64,000 bases of DNA from Prolixibacteraceae bacterium (GTDB lineage: Bacteria; Bacteroidota; Bacteroidia; Bacteroidales; Prolixibacteraceae), in contig DMSQ01000013.1 of NCBI GenBank assembly GCA_003457135.1, forward strand, positions 119,699-183,698, given 5' to 3'. Of this stretch, positions 50,101 through 59,357 are shown piece after piece (the stretch's first letter is position 1; each line of letters begins with the position of its first letter). The position numbers were made by a program, and so were the translations under genes. Below the pieces are notes generated by a model, which did not search any database, had not been told where the DNA came from, and worked only from the letters and a program-made list of their open reading frames with translations.

Positions 50101-52038
50101 ATGAAGCGTTTTCTTTTAACTCTTATTTCTTTTCTGAGCCTGATGGGAGCCATCATGGCACAATATTCGGTGTTGTCGCCGCAATCGGTAAGCGAGGTTA
50201 AAATTGAAATTGGCAGTAAAATAACCTACAGCATTTTTTATCAGGGAAAACCTGTCCTAATCAATTCTGAAGTCAGTTTTGAATTTAAACAGGCAGCTCC
50301 CCTTGGGTTTGGGATGGAGGTGCTGAGGTCTTCGGCCAGAGAAATTAAAGAAACCTGGACTCCGGTTTTAAAACGAAAATCCAGCATTTTAAATCATTGC
50401 AGGGAATTGACTCTTGAATTGAAAGAGAAAGAGTTTCCGCGCCGTCAAATGAACCTGGTTTTCCGGGTTTTTAATGATGGAGTAGCTTTCAGGACAGAAT
50501 TTATAGGACCGGATAACCATCATGAATATGTACTTACCAACGAACAGACAACCTTTAATTTTACCGCCGACCATACCTGTTGGGCAGCCGATCATAAGGA
50601 TTATTCATCGTCGCAGGAAAATGAATATTTTAAAAGAACTATCTCTGGAATAACCGATAAGATGGTCATTGGCTTGCCAATGACAGTAAAAGTTGCTGAC
50701 GATTGTTATGCTGCCATTACTGAAGCTAAAATTACCAATTATGCCGGAATGACTTTAAAACCGTTCCTTTCGAAAACCGGATTTGCAGTTCGTTCGCAAC
50801 TAGCGCCTTTGCCCGGTGAGCAGGTGAACGGGGGAAAAGTCCGGTTTAAATTTCCACATCAGACTCCGTGGCGGGTGATCATGCTGGCTTCAACACCAGG
50901 TGGGCTGGTTGAATCAGAAATTATCGTGAACCTGAACGAACCTTGCGCGATTGCCGATCCATCGTGGATTAAGCCTGGTATTTCGGCTTGGGACCACTGG
51001 TGGAGCGGTGAAGTGAAAATGGACAATGAAACCATCAGAAAATACATCGGTCTGGCTGCCGAAATGGGCTGGCCTTACCAGATCATTGACTGGCAATGGT
51101 ATGGAAAATTCAATACTCCGGAAGCAGATATTACCAAAGTTGCCCCTCAACTAGACATGCCCGCAATTCTCGCCTATGCCAAAAGTAAAAATGTAAGATG
51201 TGTGCTTTGGATGTACTGGACCGACGTAAATCGCGCCGACTGGGATAAAGCCTGCTCCCTTTATGAAAGCTGGGGCATTGCTGGTGTGAAAATTGATTTT
51301 ATGGACCGCGAAGATCAGGAAATGGTGAACTGGTATCACCGGATTGTCAAAACTGCTGCCGATCATCACCTGATGGTTGACTTCCACGGCGCTTATAAGC
51401 CGGATGGTTTCAGCCGGACATACCCCAACCTGGTTACCCGCGAAGGGGTTTTGGGCAACGAATACAACAAATGGTCACTGAGGATTACTCCGGAGCACCT
51501 GGTTACCTTGCCATTTACCCGTATGCTGGCCGGTCCGATGGATTTTACGCCCGGAGGTTTCCTGAACCGCACTCCCGAAAAATTTCAAAACGGAACACCG
51601 GCACAAGTGATGGGAACACGGGCGTTGCAGCTTGCTCAGTTTGTAGTATATGACAGCCCGTTTATGGTAGCCTGCGACCATCCTGATAATTACAAAGATC
51701 AGGAAGGGGTTGAATTCCTGAAAAAAGTTAAAACTGTTTGGGACGATACAAAAATCCTGAATGGTCAGATTGGAGAATTTATAACATCAGCCCGCCGTTC
51801 AGGAAAAGAATGGTTTATTGGCTCGATGACCAACAGCGAAACCCGTATTTTGGAAATTAAACTGGATTTTCTGGATGCCGGGAAATATAAAATGGTAGCT
51901 TATGAAGATGCCCCGGATGCCGCGATCAATGCTGAAAGTGTTATGCGCTCTTCCAGAACAGTGGTAAAAGGTGATTTGATAAAAATACGAATGGCTCCAG
52001 GCGGAGGTTTTGCTGCCTGGCTCGAACCGGTAAAATAG
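50101..52038 (+). CDS. Glycoside hydrolase family 97
   Basis: An exported alpha-glycosidase of 645 residues with a signal peptide (to about residue 20), an N-terminal beta-sandwich (about 25-280), a TIM barrel and a C-terminal beta domain (RRSGKEWFIGSMTNSETR). GH97 motifs are visible: WDHWWSGEVKMD, PYQIIDWQWYG, GVKIDFMDREDQEMV and DFHGAYKPDGFSRTYPNLVTREGVLGNE. GIKIDFMDR-type barrels with a nucleophilic aspartate include retaining alpha-galactosidases; inverting alpha-glucosidases use glutamates. The sequence favours the retaining type (inference). It may share a transcript with araD. Confidence 0.93.
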   Translation: MKRFLLTLISFLSLMGAIMAQYSVLSPQSVSEVKIEIGSKITYSIFYQGKPVLINSEVSFEFKQAAPLGFGMEVLRSSAREIKETWTPVLKRKSSILNHCRELTLELKEKEFPRRQMNLVFRVFNDGVAFRTEFIGPDNHHEYVLTNEQTTFNFTADHTCWAADHKDYSSSQENEYFKRTISGITDKMVIGLPMTVKVADDCYAAITEAKITNYAGMTLKPFLSKTGFAVRSQLAPLPGEQVNGGKVRFKFPHQTPWRVIMLASTPGGLVESEIIVNLNEPCAIADPSWIKPGISAWDHWWSGEVKMDNETIRKYIGLAAEMGWPYQIIDWQWYGKFNTPEADITKVAPQLDMPAILAYAKSKNVRCVLWMYWTDVNRADWDKACSLYESWGIAGVKIDFMDREDQEMVNWYHRIVKTAADHHLMVDFHGAYKPDGFSRTYPNLVTREGVLGNEYNKWSLRITPEHLVTLPFTRMLAGPMDFTPGGFLNRTPEKFQNGTPAQVMGTRALQLAQFVVYDSPFMVACDHPDNYKDQEGVEFLKKVKTVWDDTKILNGQIGEFITSARRSGKEWFIGSMTNSETRILEIKLDFLDAGKYKMVAYEDAPDAAINAESVMRSSRTVVKGDLIKIRMAPGGGFAAWLEPVK

Positions 52039-52045
52039 TTGAAAT

Positions 52046-52134
52046 GTTGCGAGTTTCGAGTTGCGGGATTCGGGTTAATAAAATCGTCAACCCGCAACCC
52101 GTAACCCGTATCCCGCAACCCGTAACCCGAAACT
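52046..52134. repeat. CCCGCAACCCGTAACCCG inverted repeat
   Basis: GTTGCGAGTTTCGAGTTGCGG to CGGGTTAATA, then several CCCGCAACCCGTAACCCG words; the halves are complementary. Compare 13937-14000. It occupies most of the gap between GH97 and araD. Confidence 0.85.
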
Positions 52135-52143
52135 TTAGGAGAT

Positions 52144-52830
52144 ATGCTCGAACAATTAAAACAAGAAGTCTGCAAGGCCAATCTCGATCTGGTCAAACAC
52201 GGATTGGTCATTTTTACATGGGGAAATGTGAGTGGCATTGACCGCAGCACAGGCCTGATTGTGATCAAACCCAGCGGTGTTTCTTATGATACCATGAAAC
52301 CATCGGATATGGTTGTATTCGATTTGGATGGTAAAGTGGTGGAAGGCAAGTTGAAGCCATCGAGCGATGCGCCAACCCATCTGGAACTTTACCGCAATTT
52401 TCTGAATATCGGCGGTATAGTCCATACCCATTCCGAGTGGGCAACAAGCTGGGCCCAGGCTGGTAAAGGCATACCGGCCATTGGTACTACTCATGCCGAT
52501 TATTTTAATGGTGAAATTCCCTGTACACGAAAAATGACCAACGAAGAAATAAATGGGGAATATGAACTTGAAACGGGGAAGGTCATCGTCGAACGGTTCA
52601 GGGATTTGGATGCAGACAGGATTCCCGGAGTACTGGTTAATAATCATGCGCCGTTCACCTGGGGAAAAAATGCCGACGAATCCGTTCACAACGCGGTCGT
52701 TCTGGAAGAGATTGCAAAAATAGCTTTCCGGAGTTTTCTGCTAAATCCTACAACTTCAATGAGCCAGGTTTTACTGGACAAGCATTTCTTCAGGAAACAC
52801 GGGATAGACGCGTATTACGGACAAAAATAA
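52144..52830 (+). CDS. araD: L-ribulose-5-phosphate 4-epimerase
   Basis: A class II aldolase-fold zinc enzyme of 228 residues converting L-ribulose-5-phosphate to D-xylulose-5-phosphate. It has the phosphate loop TWGNVSGID, KPSGVSYD, SSDAPTHLELYRNF, the zinc histidines of HTHSEWATSWAQ and VNNHAPFTWG, and GTTHADYF. Length and residues are normal. It is followed by ribulokinase, the preceding enzyme of the L-arabinose/ribulose path. Confidence 0.94.
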   Translation: MLEQLKQEVCKANLDLVKHGLVIFTWGNVSGIDRSTGLIVIKPSGVSYDTMKPSDMVVFDLDGKVVEGKLKPSSDAPTHLELYRNFLNIGGIVHTHSEWATSWAQAGKGIPAIGTTHADYFNGEIPCTRKMTNEEINGEYELETGKVIVERFRDLDADRIPGVLVNNHAPFTWGKNADESVHNAVVLEEIAKIAFRSFLLNPTTSMSQVLLDKHFFRKHGIDAYYGQK

Positions 52831-52872
52831 CAAAGTCGCAGTGTTCAGTCTCAGTTGCCAGTAAAAAAATAA

Positions 52873-52980
52873 GTCATTGGTGGTCATTGATCGTCATTAG
52901 CTTCGCGTCATTTTTTGTTACCGGGGTTACCATCAATGACAATTAAATGACTATCAATGACAATTAAATGACATTAAATA
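52873..52980. repeat. GTCATT / AATGAC word repeat
   Basis: GTCATTGGTGGTCATTGATCG and later ATCAATGACAATTAAATGACT (twice): direct and inverted copies of GTCATT. Similar short words occur at 17449-17486 and just after the gene at 6152. It fills the araD-araB gap. Confidence 0.7.
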
Positions 52981-53008
52981 CAAATATAAACTTTAACCCA
53001 ATATCCTT

Positions 53009-54682
53009 ATGACTCAGCCCAAATACACCATCGGACTTGATTACGGTACCGATTCTGTCCGATCGTTAATTGTGAACACCGAAAACGGTAAAGAAGTTGC
53101 TACCGTAGTTTTCGAATATCCGCGCTGGAAAAAACAACTATACTGTGATGCGCCGAACAACCAGTTCCGCCAGCACCCGAAAGATTATCTGGAAGGTTTG
53201 GAATATACCATTGTTGAGGCGTTGAAACTGGCTCCTGCCGGAACTGCAGCGAATGTTGTCGGAATTTCTGTTGACACCACCGGATCCACTCCGGTTGCCG
53301 TTGATGAAAAAGGAACTCCGCTGTCGTTAACTGCCGGGTTTGAGGAAAATCCGAATGCCATGTTTGTGCTCTGGAAAGACCATACCGGCGTTAAGGAAGC
53401 TGATGAAATCAATCAACTGGCCAAAGCGTGGGCAGTTGATTTCACCAAATTTGAAGGCGGTATTTATTCTTCGGAATGGTTTTGGGCTAAATTGCTGCAT
53501 GTGATCCGCGAGGACGCCGGTGTTTATCGCGCAGCCACTTCATGGGTAGAACATTGCGACTGGATTCCGGCCATTCTGACTGGCAATACCAATCCGAAAA
53601 CACTGAAACGCTCGCGTTGTGCTGCTGGTCATAAAGCCATGTGGCACGAAGCTTTTGGCGGATTACCTGCCGAGGAATTTCTGTCCAAACTTGATCCGCT
53701 GCTGAGTGGATTAAAAGACCGATTGTTTAAAGAAACGTTTACCTGCGATATTTCTGCCGGACATTTAACTCCGGAATGGGCTGCTAAATTGGGTTTACCA
53801 GTTGGTGTAAAGGTTGGGGTAGGGGCTTTTGATGCCCACCTGGGCGCGGTTGGAGCCGAAATTGAACCTTATTACCTGAGCAAAGTGATGGGAACTTCAA
53901 CCTGCGACATGTTGATTGCCCCAATGGAAGAAGTGGGTGATAAGCTGATCAGCGGAATTTGCGGACAGGTTGACGGCTCAATTGTTCCGGGAATGTTAGG
54001 AATGGAAGCCGGCCAATCGGCTTTTGGCGACATTTATGCCTGGTTTAAAAACGTATTGGTTTGGCCAACAGAACAGATTATCGCCAGCAGTGCGCTGATT
54101 GATGAAGAAACCAAAGTGAAAATGATCAATGAAATTTCTTCGAAGATCATTCCTGAACTGACCAAGGCTGCTGAATTGATTCCGATGGAAGAAAGCAGCA
54201 TTGTGGCCCTCGACTGGATGAATGGCCGCCGCACGCCTGATGCCAATCAGAATTTGAAAGGAGTGATTTCCGGATTAAATCTGGGATCGGATGCCCCCCG
54301 TATTTTCCGCGCTTTGGTCGAAGCCACAGCCTTTGGCTCGAAAGCGATCGTTGACCGTTTTATCAGCGAAGGGGTTCGTATAGATGGTGTGATTGCTTTG
54401 GGCGGCGTGGCTAAAAAATCGCCATTTGTGATGCAGATCGTTTGCGATGTGCTGAATATGCCCATTAAGGTCGCCCGCTCTGAACAGGCCTGTGCATTGG
54501 GTTCGGCAATGGCAGCCGCTGTAGTTGCAGGTGTATATCCGAACATTTCCGAAGCACAGAAGAAAATGGGTGGCGGTTTCGAAACAACCTATTCCCCAAT
54601 TCCGGCCAATGTGGCCCGATATGCCAGGCTATACGAAAAGTACGTGGCATTGGGTAAAACCATAGAGTTTGGCCTGAAATAG
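53009..54682 (+). CDS. araB: Ribulokinase
   Basis: An FGGY-family kinase of 557 residues phosphorylating L-ribulose. It starts with the ATP-site signature TIGLDYGTDSVRSL, followed by GISVDTTGSTPVAV, the catalytic aspartate in VGVGAFDAHLGAVGAE, WMNGRRTPDANQNLKG, and IALGGVAKKSPFVMQI near the C-terminus. All are typical of AraB. The L-arabinose isomerase gene (araA), usually next, is not in this window; a TonB receptor faces it instead. Confidence 0.95.
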   Translation: MTQPKYTIGLDYGTDSVRSLIVNTENGKEVATVVFEYPRWKKQLYCDAPNNQFRQHPKDYLEGLEYTIVEALKLAPAGTAANVVGISVDTTGSTPVAVDEKGTPLSLTAGFEENPNAMFVLWKDHTGVKEADEINQLAKAWAVDFTKFEGGIYSSEWFWAKLLHVIREDAGVYRAATSWVEHCDWIPAILTGNTNPKTLKRSRCAAGHKAMWHEAFGGLPAEEFLSKLDPLLSGLKDRLFKETFTCDISAGHLTPEWAAKLGLPVGVKVGVGAFDAHLGAVGAEIEPYYLSKVMGTSTCDMLIAPMEEVGDKLISGICGQVDGSIVPGMLGMEAGQSAFGDIYAWFKNVLVWPTEQIIASSALIDEETKVKMINEISSKIIPELTKAAELIPMEESSIVALDWMNGRRTPDANQNLKGVISGLNLGSDAPRIFRALVEATAFGSKAIVDRFISEGVRIDGVIALGGVAKKSPFVMQIVCDVLNMPIKVARSEQACALGSAMAAAVVAGVYPNISEAQKKMGGGFETTYSPIPANVARYARLYEKYVALGKTIEFGLK

Positions 54683-54751
54683 GAATTATTCTGATCCTGC
54701 CTTTGCAATATTTGAAACCTGCAAATGTGTGTAGCTATTGTGTTGACCAAT

Positions 54752-56923
54752 TTACAGTTTTATTTTCAGTCCACCGTTTACAACAAACCCGTCAACTGGC
54801 GCATAAATGTCCCTGAATGTCGGGTTTGTAATAGAACCTGTGTAAATAGTGTCAAACCTGGTCTGCCTGGTATTGAGGAAGTTTTCAAAATTTACGAATA
54901 TTGAAAAATGCTCCCAGAGTTTTTCAGCCATAAGTCCGCAAATCCAGTAGTCTTTTCCAGTCGCACCGTCATTTAATAATTGCGGACTGAAATAATATGC
55001 TTCCAAACCGATTTTTAATTTGTCTTCGATTTCATACATCAAAACATTATTCAGCCGGTGCTGAGCAACCAAAGGGAATTTTGTTTCAATTCCGTTGTAA
55101 TGTTGCCTGACATCTGCTAACGTGTAGCCGACGAAAAGTTTGAAACCTTCGTAAGTCAGTTTGATGTTTGTTTCAATTCCTTTGGTATCAATGAAACCTT
55201 TGGGCTGCTGAAATTCCAATAAGCCAGTCATGGTTGGAACAAGAACCAGCGGATTTTTCACTTTGGTATAAAACAGCAAGGTATTTACACTAAAAAACAT
55301 TTTATCCGAAAGCGGTGTCTTATAATTGATGTCAAAATTTCCACCGTTAGATTGCTCTGCTTTTGTTTTTGAAACATCAATTGGCAATACATTTCTAAAC
55401 TGTATCCGCTCAGCGTCCTCTGTAAAAACAGTCGGGGTCTTGTAGCCTAAACCTCCGCCAAGCCGCATAGATAGTTTAGGATTAATTTTTAATAATCCTG
55501 AAATCCTGGGCAAAGCAAAAAACCCGTATTCGTTTTGATAGTCGCCACGCAAACCAGTCTCCAGTATCAGTTTTTCAGTTGCGGTCCAGGTGTTTTGAAT
55601 AAATGCACCAAAGGTTGTGTGATGGTAGTCAACTACCTTTAATGTGCCGGAATTATTTTGATTGAATTGATCAGTCCAAAGATTTAAACCAGTTACCCAT
55701 TCAGATTTTTCTCCTTTTCGATGGTAAGTTGCTTCGCTGAATGAAGATAATTGAATGCCTGAAAATTTGTAACCTGGAATTTCAATGGTCCGGTCATAAT
55801 AGCTCACGCTGTTTTTAAACGACAGTTTTGATTTGCCGTCTATTTCATGGTCAATTCCCAATTGAGTGCTGAAACGATTCGTTTTATTCTTTTCAAAATA
55901 AGAATGTAGGTTGTCTCCTTCATTTTCAATATATCTGATGTCGCCACCAATGCGATCTTCAACGGTGCTGTTAATGCCAATGTTGAGTGTAGTTTTATCA
56001 TTAAAGTAAACAAACAATTTCGGATTAACCGTAAATCTGGTGTATTTCGGAATTGCTGTAAAACCAATTTTTGCAGGGTCATAAGGAGTTCCTAAATTAT
56101 AGGAAGCAAAAATGGTTGTGCCTGTTTTATTGAATTTCTGCGAATAAAAACCACTGGCGTCCAACCCAAATGCAGATGTTCCGTTAAGCATAAAACTTAA
56201 TTCCCTTTCTTCTTTTGGTGTTTTTGAAACAAGATTTACTAATCCAGCAATGGCACCACCACCGTATAGCGTTGATGAAGCGCCTTTAATAACTTCAACT
56301 TGTAATAAGTCAAGCGGGACAATCTGCAATAAACTTAATCCGCCCGAAAAGCCCGAATACAAAGGGAAACCGTCTCGCAAAATCTGGGTGTATTTTCCAT
56401 CGAGTCCTTGAATTCGGATACTTGAATTATAGGAAGTAGCAGATGTTTGTTGGGTTTGTATGCCTGTGCTTTCGTTCAGCATCATACGAATGTCGCCAGG
56501 TTTCATATTCCCTTTTTCTTCCATTTCTTCTCCTGAAATGGCTTCTATTCTTGTCGGAATGTTGTCAATGGTTCTGCTTGAACGGGTGGAGGAAATGACA
56601 ACTTCTTCCAGTTCTTCTTCGTCAGAGGTAAGCAGAATTTCTAAAGGTTCGGGCTGTGTCAAAGGGAAATTAAATGTGTCCATTTTTTCCTGATAGCCGA
56701 TGTAACGAAAGACGATGATTTGCTTTCCATCAGGAATATTTTTGATTTCAATGTAACCGTTTTGGTCTGCACTTGCGCCATTGGTTGTGCCCTGCAAAAT
56801 TGCCGTTGCACCGATAAGTGTTTCTTTGTTTTCGCTGTTTTTGATGATGGCTTTGAATGTGTTTTGTCCGAAAGCCAGCGATGTATATAGGATTGCCAGT
56901 AAAGGCAAAATGAGATTTTTCAT
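54752..56923 (-). CDS. TonB-dependent receptor, probably for a metal or chelate
   Basis: An outer-membrane transporter of 723 residues with a signal peptide, a CarboxypepD_reg-like domain (about 25-110, GATAILQGTTNGASADQNG), a plug (about 120-230; QTSATSYNSSIRIQGLDGKYTQILRDGFPLY, split by no break) and a barrel to the C-terminal VNGGLKIKL. There is no STN domain, so no sigma/FecR signalling. It resembles BtuB/ferric-siderophore type receptors more than SusC. The gene upstream encodes a small Cys/His-rich exported protein that often goes with metal-linked receptors. Confidence 0.88.
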   Translation of the reverse strand: MKNLILPLLAILYTSLAFGQNTFKAIIKNSENKETLIGATAILQGTTNGASADQNGYIEIKNIPDGKQIIVFRYIGYQEKMDTFNFPLTQPEPLEILLTSDEEELEEVVISSTRSSRTIDNIPTRIEAISGEEMEEKGNMKPGDIRMMLNESTGIQTQQTSATSYNSSIRIQGLDGKYTQILRDGFPLYSGFSGGLSLLQIVPLDLLQVEVIKGASSTLYGGGAIAGLVNLVSKTPKEERELSFMLNGTSAFGLDASGFYSQKFNKTGTTIFASYNLGTPYDPAKIGFTAIPKYTRFTVNPKLFVYFNDKTTLNIGINSTVEDRIGGDIRYIENEGDNLHSYFEKNKTNRFSTQLGIDHEIDGKSKLSFKNSVSYYDRTIEIPGYKFSGIQLSSFSEATYHRKGEKSEWVTGLNLWTDQFNQNNSGTLKVVDYHHTTFGAFIQNTWTATEKLILETGLRGDYQNEYGFFALPRISGLLKINPKLSMRLGGGLGYKTPTVFTEDAERIQFRNVLPIDVSKTKAEQSNGGNFDINYKTPLSDKMFFSVNTLLFYTKVKNPLVLVPTMTGLLEFQQPKGFIDTKGIETNIKLTYEGFKLFVGYTLADVRQHYNGIETKFPLVAQHRLNNVLMYEIEDKLKIGLEAYYFSPQLLNDGATGKDYWICGLMAEKLWEHFSIFVNFENFLNTRQTRFDTIYTGSITNPTFRDIYAPVDGFVVNGGLKIKL

Positions 56924-57013
56924 TTGTCTGATGATTAAGTTAATGATGTAAATAATAGAATTGGCAGAGTGAAGCGCCGCTGATTGAAAGTGGTGAAGCC
57001 ACTTATCTGATCA

Positions 57014-57331
57014 TTAACTTATTTTGGGAGGTTGCCAGATTTTAGAAAAGAAATCGTTTGCAAACTGAGATTTATAAACAGCAACAAATTTACTTTTAAT
57101 GAAAGGAACTTCCCTGAAGTTAAACCCCGACCTTGTAAAAACAAACCCCGAACAAGTTCCGCAAGAAAAAAAAGGTGAGCAAGTATTGCTGTCGCTGTCT
57201 TTATGGTCCTGTGAATGATGGCCGGTGTGCTCTGTTTTTATTTCGTCACAGCAATTGTCATCGTCCGGGCAGCAAGGCACTGTCGAAAGGGAAATAACAT
57301 ATAATGATAGTATGAAACAAAGTATTTTCAT
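57014..57331 (-). CDS. Small exported Cys/His-rich protein (DUF6660-like)
   Basis: A 105-residue protein. The hydrophobic leader (MKILCFILSLYVISLSTVP) is followed by a cluster of possible metal ligands: CCPDDDNCCDE, then HTGHHSQDH, then CSPFFSCGTCSG. The C-terminal half (FVFTRSGFNFREVPFIKSKF) is more ordinary. The start at 57331 is preferred over 57370 because the leader begins there. It lies 90 nt upstream of the TonB receptor on the same strand. It may bind or sense a metal in the periplasm (inference). Confidence 0.72.
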   Translation of the reverse strand: MKILCFILSLYVISLSTVPCCPDDDNCCDEIKTEHTGHHSQDHKDSDSNTCSPFFSCGTCSGFVFTRSGFNFREVPFIKSKFVAVYKSQFANDFFSKIWQPPKIS

Positions 57332-57485
57332 CGCTGTAAATATAGCAAAAGTCAGCACTGAGTGAATCACTCTCAGGCAACCGGAACAGTCAGTTTTGAA
57401 AAATGTTCAAGAGCTGCAAATATATGGAAGAAATTGGTATTCGCCGGGGATCGCGTGCAACCCAGACTTCAATTATGGGCTGGTT
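57332..57485. other. Short gap with no recognised gene
   Basis: 154 nt between the small exported protein and mazF. No ORF of note, repeat or terminator is evident. Confidence 0.4.
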
Positions 57486-57809
57486 TCAGTCAATATAGGT
57501 TTCTTTCAAAACTGATTTTAGCTCATTTATCTCGGACTTTGTCAATTGGCCAAGGTCTTTGACTATTCTCTGTTTGTCGATAGTTCTAATTTGGTCTAAA
57601 ACAATCCATCCGATTTTGTTGTCATGTCTAACTTCAATTCTGGTTGGATAATTTCTAGAACTTGTTGTCATCGGAGCAATTACAACCGTATTTAAAAATT
57701 TATTCATCTCGTTAGGAGAAATCACAACACACGGTCTGGTTTTTTTTATCTCACTCCCAAGTGTCGGGTCGAGATTAACCAGAATGATTTGGTATTGATT
57801 TATTTCCAT
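57486..57809 (-). CDS. mazF: MazF/PemK-type toxin (mRNA interferase)
   Basis: A ribosome-independent RNase of 107 residues. It starts MEINQYQIILVNLDPTLGSEIKKTRPCVVIS, with the RPC-VVIS active-site strand; VIAPMTTSSRNYP and GWIVLDQIRTIDKQRIVKDLG follow the MazF fold. It overlaps the antitoxin gene by 10 nt, so it is translationally coupled to it. Confidence 0.93.
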   Translation of the reverse strand: MEINQYQIILVNLDPTLGSEIKKTRPCVVISPNEMNKFLNTVVIAPMTTSSRNYPTRIEVRHDNKIGWIVLDQIRTIDKQRIVKDLGQLTKSEINELKSVLKETYID

Positions 57810-58045
57810 TCTTCAAGGTTTTCGTCGTCAAAAACATCGTTAATCAACAACCGGTCATCTCCATTCTCAGCCATTTTTTTGAAAGCTTTTTCCCAACCTT
57901 TTCGCGGTCTTGATAGTGGTTTTATGACTATTTGTCCCTTTTCGAGGATTACCTCAACTGTGTCTTGGATTTTGTACTTGTCCAGCAAAGTCTTGCTAAG
58001 TCGGATTCCCTTTGAATTACCAATTTTTATTACAGAAACTTCCAT
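57800..58045 (-). CDS. mazE: MazE-type antitoxin (AbrB fold)
   Basis: An 81-residue antitoxin with the N-terminal swapped-hairpin DNA-binding domain (VSVIKIGNSKGIRLSKTLLD) and an acidic, flexible C-terminal tail (LINDVFDDENLEEW) that would block MazF. Both genes are read from the candidate promoter at 58071, with the usual antitoxin-first order and self-repression expected. Confidence 0.92.
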   Translation of the reverse strand: MEVSVIKIGNSKGIRLSKTLLDKYKIQDTVEVILEKGQIVIKPLSRPRKGWEKAFKKMAENGDDRLLINDVFDDENLEEWK

Positions 58046-58070
58046 GGTATCAATTTTCAGATTGTAATTA

Positions 58071-58100
58071 CAAAGTTACTACTTTTCGCGAGATTACAAG
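58071..58100 (-). promoter_or_regulatory. Candidate mazEF promoter
   Basis: On the minus strand TAACTTTG (58078-58071) with CTTG 18 nt upstream. The ATAACGGTTAT palindrome at 58109-58119 lies just beyond and could be an operator. Confidence 0.55.
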
Positions 58101-58179
58101 CTTGTCCATAACGGTTATAAGCTCTGGAAAAAGTATAAAAATACAAATAAACCTTACTAAGCATAAGAACAACAAGTGT

Positions 58180-58370
58180 TATTTTCCCAGAGGGTGTAAG
58201 TCCTGTTTACCAGCCTTATCCTAAACAAAGACAGAGGTACTATTGGTGTAAAGAGCGATAGTGCTGATACCTGATGAACCGCCGTATACGAGAACCGTAC
58301 ACAATTGCGCGAGCAATTGCGGTGTGAGAGGCGCACTCCGTTAGTTAACTACTGGCGGAGCCGTCTACTT
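58180..58370 (+). ncRNA. Group II intron relic (3' part, no reverse transcriptase)
   Basis: AGAGGGTGTAAGTCCTG and GGTACTATTGGTGTAAAGAGC lead into ACCTGATGAACCGCCGTATA, CGAGAACCGTAC, which is the domain V core with its GNRA-type loop. Then come GGTGTGAGAGGCGC and a domain VI-like stem (ACTCCG with CGGAG) and CTAC. The domain V 3' strand is disturbed: ACAATTGCGCGAGCAATTG replaces the usual GTACGGTG. No RT gene is present, so it is a relic. The assignment rests on remembered intron consensus words. Confidence 0.6.
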
Positions 58371-58385
58371 GATTAGCGGTTGTTA

Positions 58386-59345
58386 TTAATCATCATTCAT
58401 TAATTTTTCCATTCTTTCTTCTTTGCAATCTACACACATTCCCCAGTCTCCATCAGATTCTTCATATAGTCGATTACACCAATCGCAATTTCGTAACTCA
58501 TCAGCTTTCCATTCATTTACACAGGAAAAGCATAAAAAGGTATCATCTTTAATGAGTAATGTCCGCTGTTCACATTTCGGGCAGGTTTCTAAAGGAAAGT
58601 AGCCGCCATCTTTTACTTCTGAATACTCATTTAACCCCCAGATATTTTCAATATATGCATAAGCGACATTTTCAGGAGTGTCTTGATACCCACAGAATAA
58701 ACACTCCAGTTCTTCATTTAAGGGCAAAGTGTGTTGGAAACATTCAGGGCAATCAAATAGTCTGACTTTTTGGTTTTGTAATTCTTCAAGTCGATTTTTT
58801 AATTTAGCATTGGTTAAAGATGTAAATTCTTGAAATTTAGCAGACTTCTTTAAAATATCTTTAAATAAATTCTGTGATTTTTTTGAATATTTTTTTATAT
58901 CAAGGTTTTCTCTTATTATTTCTAATACATGAGATAATACTTTTGAAACATTACTTTTTATTGCAGAATCAATTTCTTTGAATGCAAAATGTTCTATTCG
59001 ATTTCTCTTTTTCCTTAATTCCCGAATATATCTTTTTGCACTTTCTGAGATTTCTATATCGGCAATATTTTCAAGACGATTCAAAATGGTTTCGAAAGAA
59101 GCACTTTGAAAATCTCCTGTTCGTAATTTTTGAAAATTTGCAGTATCAATATTTTCAAATATTAAAGACCAATGCTCAGTTCTTAAAATCTCTTTCAAAA
59201 TTAATTCTGTACCTGCTGAAATGTGCAATACAGAATACTTTAAATCATGGTTGTTCTTTGATTCAAGAATTGGTTTTAATGAATTATCAATAAAATCCAA
59301 TCCGTTTTCTAATAAATCAAATTCTATTTCCTTTGTACTTCTCAT
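58386..59345 (-). CDS. HEPN-like protein with three zinc ribbons
   Basis: A 319-residue cytoplasmic protein not matched to a named family. The N-terminal all-helical half (about 1-150) carries R114-NRIE-H119, the R-x4-H motif of HEPN RNases, after KRYIRELRKK. The C-terminal part has six CxxC knuckles: C199/C202 with C215/C218, C255/C258 with C272/C275, and C287/C290 with C304/C307, so three zinc ribbons in a row. An RNA- or DNA-binding sensor joined to an RNase is plausible (inference). It starts 12 nt after the TIGR02391-type gene on the same strand, so they form an operon. Confidence 0.75.
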   Translation of the reverse strand: MRSTKEIEFDLLENGLDFIDNSLKPILESKNNHDLKYSVLHISAGTELILKEILRTEHWSLIFENIDTANFQKLRTGDFQSASFETILNRLENIADIEISESAKRYIRELRKKRNRIEHFAFKEIDSAIKSNVSKVLSHVLEIIRENLDIKKYSKKSQNLFKDILKKSAKFQEFTSLTNAKLKNRLEELQNQKVRLFDCPECFQHTLPLNEELECLFCGYQDTPENVAYAYIENIWGLNEYSEVKDGGYFPLETCPKCEQRTLLIKDDTFLCFSCVNEWKADELRNCDWCNRLYEESDGDWGMCVDCKEERMEKLMNDD

Positions 59346-59357
59346 ATAGATATTTAA

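Noticed and set aside
52156..52689. 177-codon minus-strand frame
   Set aside because: It lies entirely antisense to araD, whose family match is complete.
57362..57562. 66-codon plus-strand frame in the gap before mazF
   Set aside because: No start context or family, and its end is antisense to mazF.
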